NCBI GenBank assembly: GCA_013361595.1
Contig: JABFXT010000618.1
Location: forward strand, 1-5,835
Length of the DNA: 5,835 nucleotides
Source: Nocardia sp.
GTDB lineage: Bacteria > Actinomycetota > Actinomycetes > Mycobacteriales > Mycobacteriaceae
Direction of reading: 5' to 3'
Shown here: piece after piece, positions 5,360 to 5,835 of the stretch
Numbering within the stretch: position 1 is the first letter of the stretch
Layout of the letters: each line of letters starts with the position of its first letter
Notes under the pieces: generated by a model
What the model saw: only the letters and a program-made list of their open reading frames with translations
Databases searched by the model: none
Told to the model about the DNA's origin: nothing
Position numbers and translations under genes: made by a program

Positions 5360-5835
5360 TCAGCTCGTGCCCGACAGCGCTTCCAGCGTGGAACCGACAC
5401 CGGGCAGGCCGACCGGGACCCCCTCGGTCAGCAGCCGCTCCAGTTCGGCGATATCCAGGTGCTCGGACACCAGATCGGCCAGCAGATCGAGTTGCGCGGC
5501 GCGCACGGCCGCCACCCGCGTCCCGGGTGCCACGGTGAATCCGGTGCGGCCGGCGCACCGGGCGACGGTGGTGAGCCAGTTCCGGCGGAATTCGTCGGAT
5601 TCCAGCAGCCCGTGCAGGTGGGTGCCCCAGACCGCGCCCCGGACGGCACCTTCGGCGACAGATTCCCCGGGCGGGGGCCCCGCCGCACCCGCGGCCGGGC
5701 CGGCGTCCGCCCAGCCGGTCAGGTGCAGCCAGGGATCCTCGCCGGTACGCCGGACGTACCCGTGGTGGATCTCATAGCCGCTCGCCGCCGTACCGGCCGG
5801 TACCGGCCCCGCGCCGGGAGCACTCACCGCCGTCG
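5360..5835 (-). CDS. cobQ: Cobyric acid synthase CobQ, C-terminal part; start lies beyond right edge
   Basis: CobQ (EC 6.3.5.10) amidates four side chains of adenosylcobyrinic acid a,c-diamide using glutamine and ATP, in the cytoplasm, late in cobalamin synthesis. The 157 residues seen are the end of its type-1 glutamine amidotransferase domain. They include [10 protein letters not shown] and then [18 protein letters not shown], which carries the domain's catalytic His. The conserved CobQ tail follows: [25 protein letters not shown]. The tail distinguishes it from CobB. Between the two motifs lies a Gly/Ala/Pro-rich insert ([12 protein letters not shown]), and a second such stretch precedes SGYEIHH. 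A GTG at 5827 is not the true start, because the frame stays open to the edge and the amidotransferase and synthetase halves are missing. Together with the chelatase-like gene it brackets the window with corrin functions. Confidence 0.93.
   Translation of the reverse strand, partial: TAVSAPGAGPVPAGTAASGYEIHHGYVRRTGEDPWLHLTGWADAGPAAGAAGPPPGESVAEGAVRGAVWGTHLHGLLESDEFRRNWLTTVARCAGRTGFTVAPGTRVAAVRAAQLDLLADLVSEHLDIAELERLLTEGVPVGLPGVGSTLEALSGTS
5795..5808. repeat. 14-bp perfect palindrome inside cobQ
   Basis: GGCCGGTACCGGCC is a perfect palindrome in the Gly/Ala/Pro-rich stretch just before the SGYEIHH motif of CobQ. It shares the GGCCGG-NN-CCGGCC design with the palindrome core at 207-220. It may reflect GC-rich codons for Pro, Ala and Gly; no function is assigned. 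Confidence 0.5.

Noticed and set aside
5263..5400. 46-residue N-terminal extension of the small hydrolase-fold protein from GTG 5400
   Set aside because: The added part is Arg-rich, overlaps the end of cobQ and has no fold match. The ATG at 5262 begins just before the first strand and has a -10-like box at the right distance.
5360..5827. Stand-alone 155-residue protein starting at GTG 5827
   Set aside because: The frame remains open to the window edge and the sequence is the tail of CobQ, so this GTG is an internal valine.

Overview
The window looks like a chromosomal segment from a high-GC mycolic-acid actinomycete, most likely Nocardia or a close relative (Rhodococcus, Mycobacterium). The evidence is the strong G/C preference at third codon positions, frequent GTG starts, TANNNT -10 boxes placed directly against start codons, and gene content. 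From memory, the order chelatase - GNAT - mqo - (divergent) alpha/beta hydrolase matches M. tuberculosis Rv2850c-Rv2851c-Rv2852c(mqo)-Rv2854. The mycobacterial PE_PGRS gene that sits between mqo and the hydrolase there is absent here.

Layout, left to right. A Mg-chelatase-like AAA+ protein runs off the left edge (minus strand, start at 1229). An ElaA-type GNAT acetyltransferase follows (minus, 1300-1749). Next is malate:quinone oxidoreductase, mqo (minus, 1880-3397), with a very strong hairpin just behind its stop. A 274-base divergent intergenic region comes next, then an alpha/beta hydrolase of the S33-like class (plus, 3672-4697). One base separates its stop from the stop of a small alpha/beta-hydrolase-fold protein that has apparently lost its catalytic residues (minus, 4699-5262). 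The C-terminal part of cobyric acid synthase, cobQ, enters from the right edge (minus, 5360 to beyond 5835).

The two edge genes belong together functionally. CobQ amidates the corrin ring, and the ChlI/ChlD-like ATPase is of the type often encoded beside cobalamin genes (in M. tuberculosis beside cobO/cobB), where it may help cobalt insertion. Between them are a TCA-cycle/respiratory enzyme (Mqo), an acetyltransferase and two hydrolase-fold proteins with no obvious corrin role. The minus-strand genes are separated by hairpins or by their own promoter-like boxes, so I read them as mostly separate transcription units and not one operon.

This is mainly conserved core genome, and I see no mobile element, CRISPR array, tRNA/rRNA or phage gene. 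The most interesting points are the predicted pseudo-hydrolase packed tail-to-tail against an apparently active hydrolase, three starts that look leaderless, a terminator whose T-tract merges with the next gene's -10 box, and a perfect 17-bp dyad between mqo and the acetyltransferase gene.
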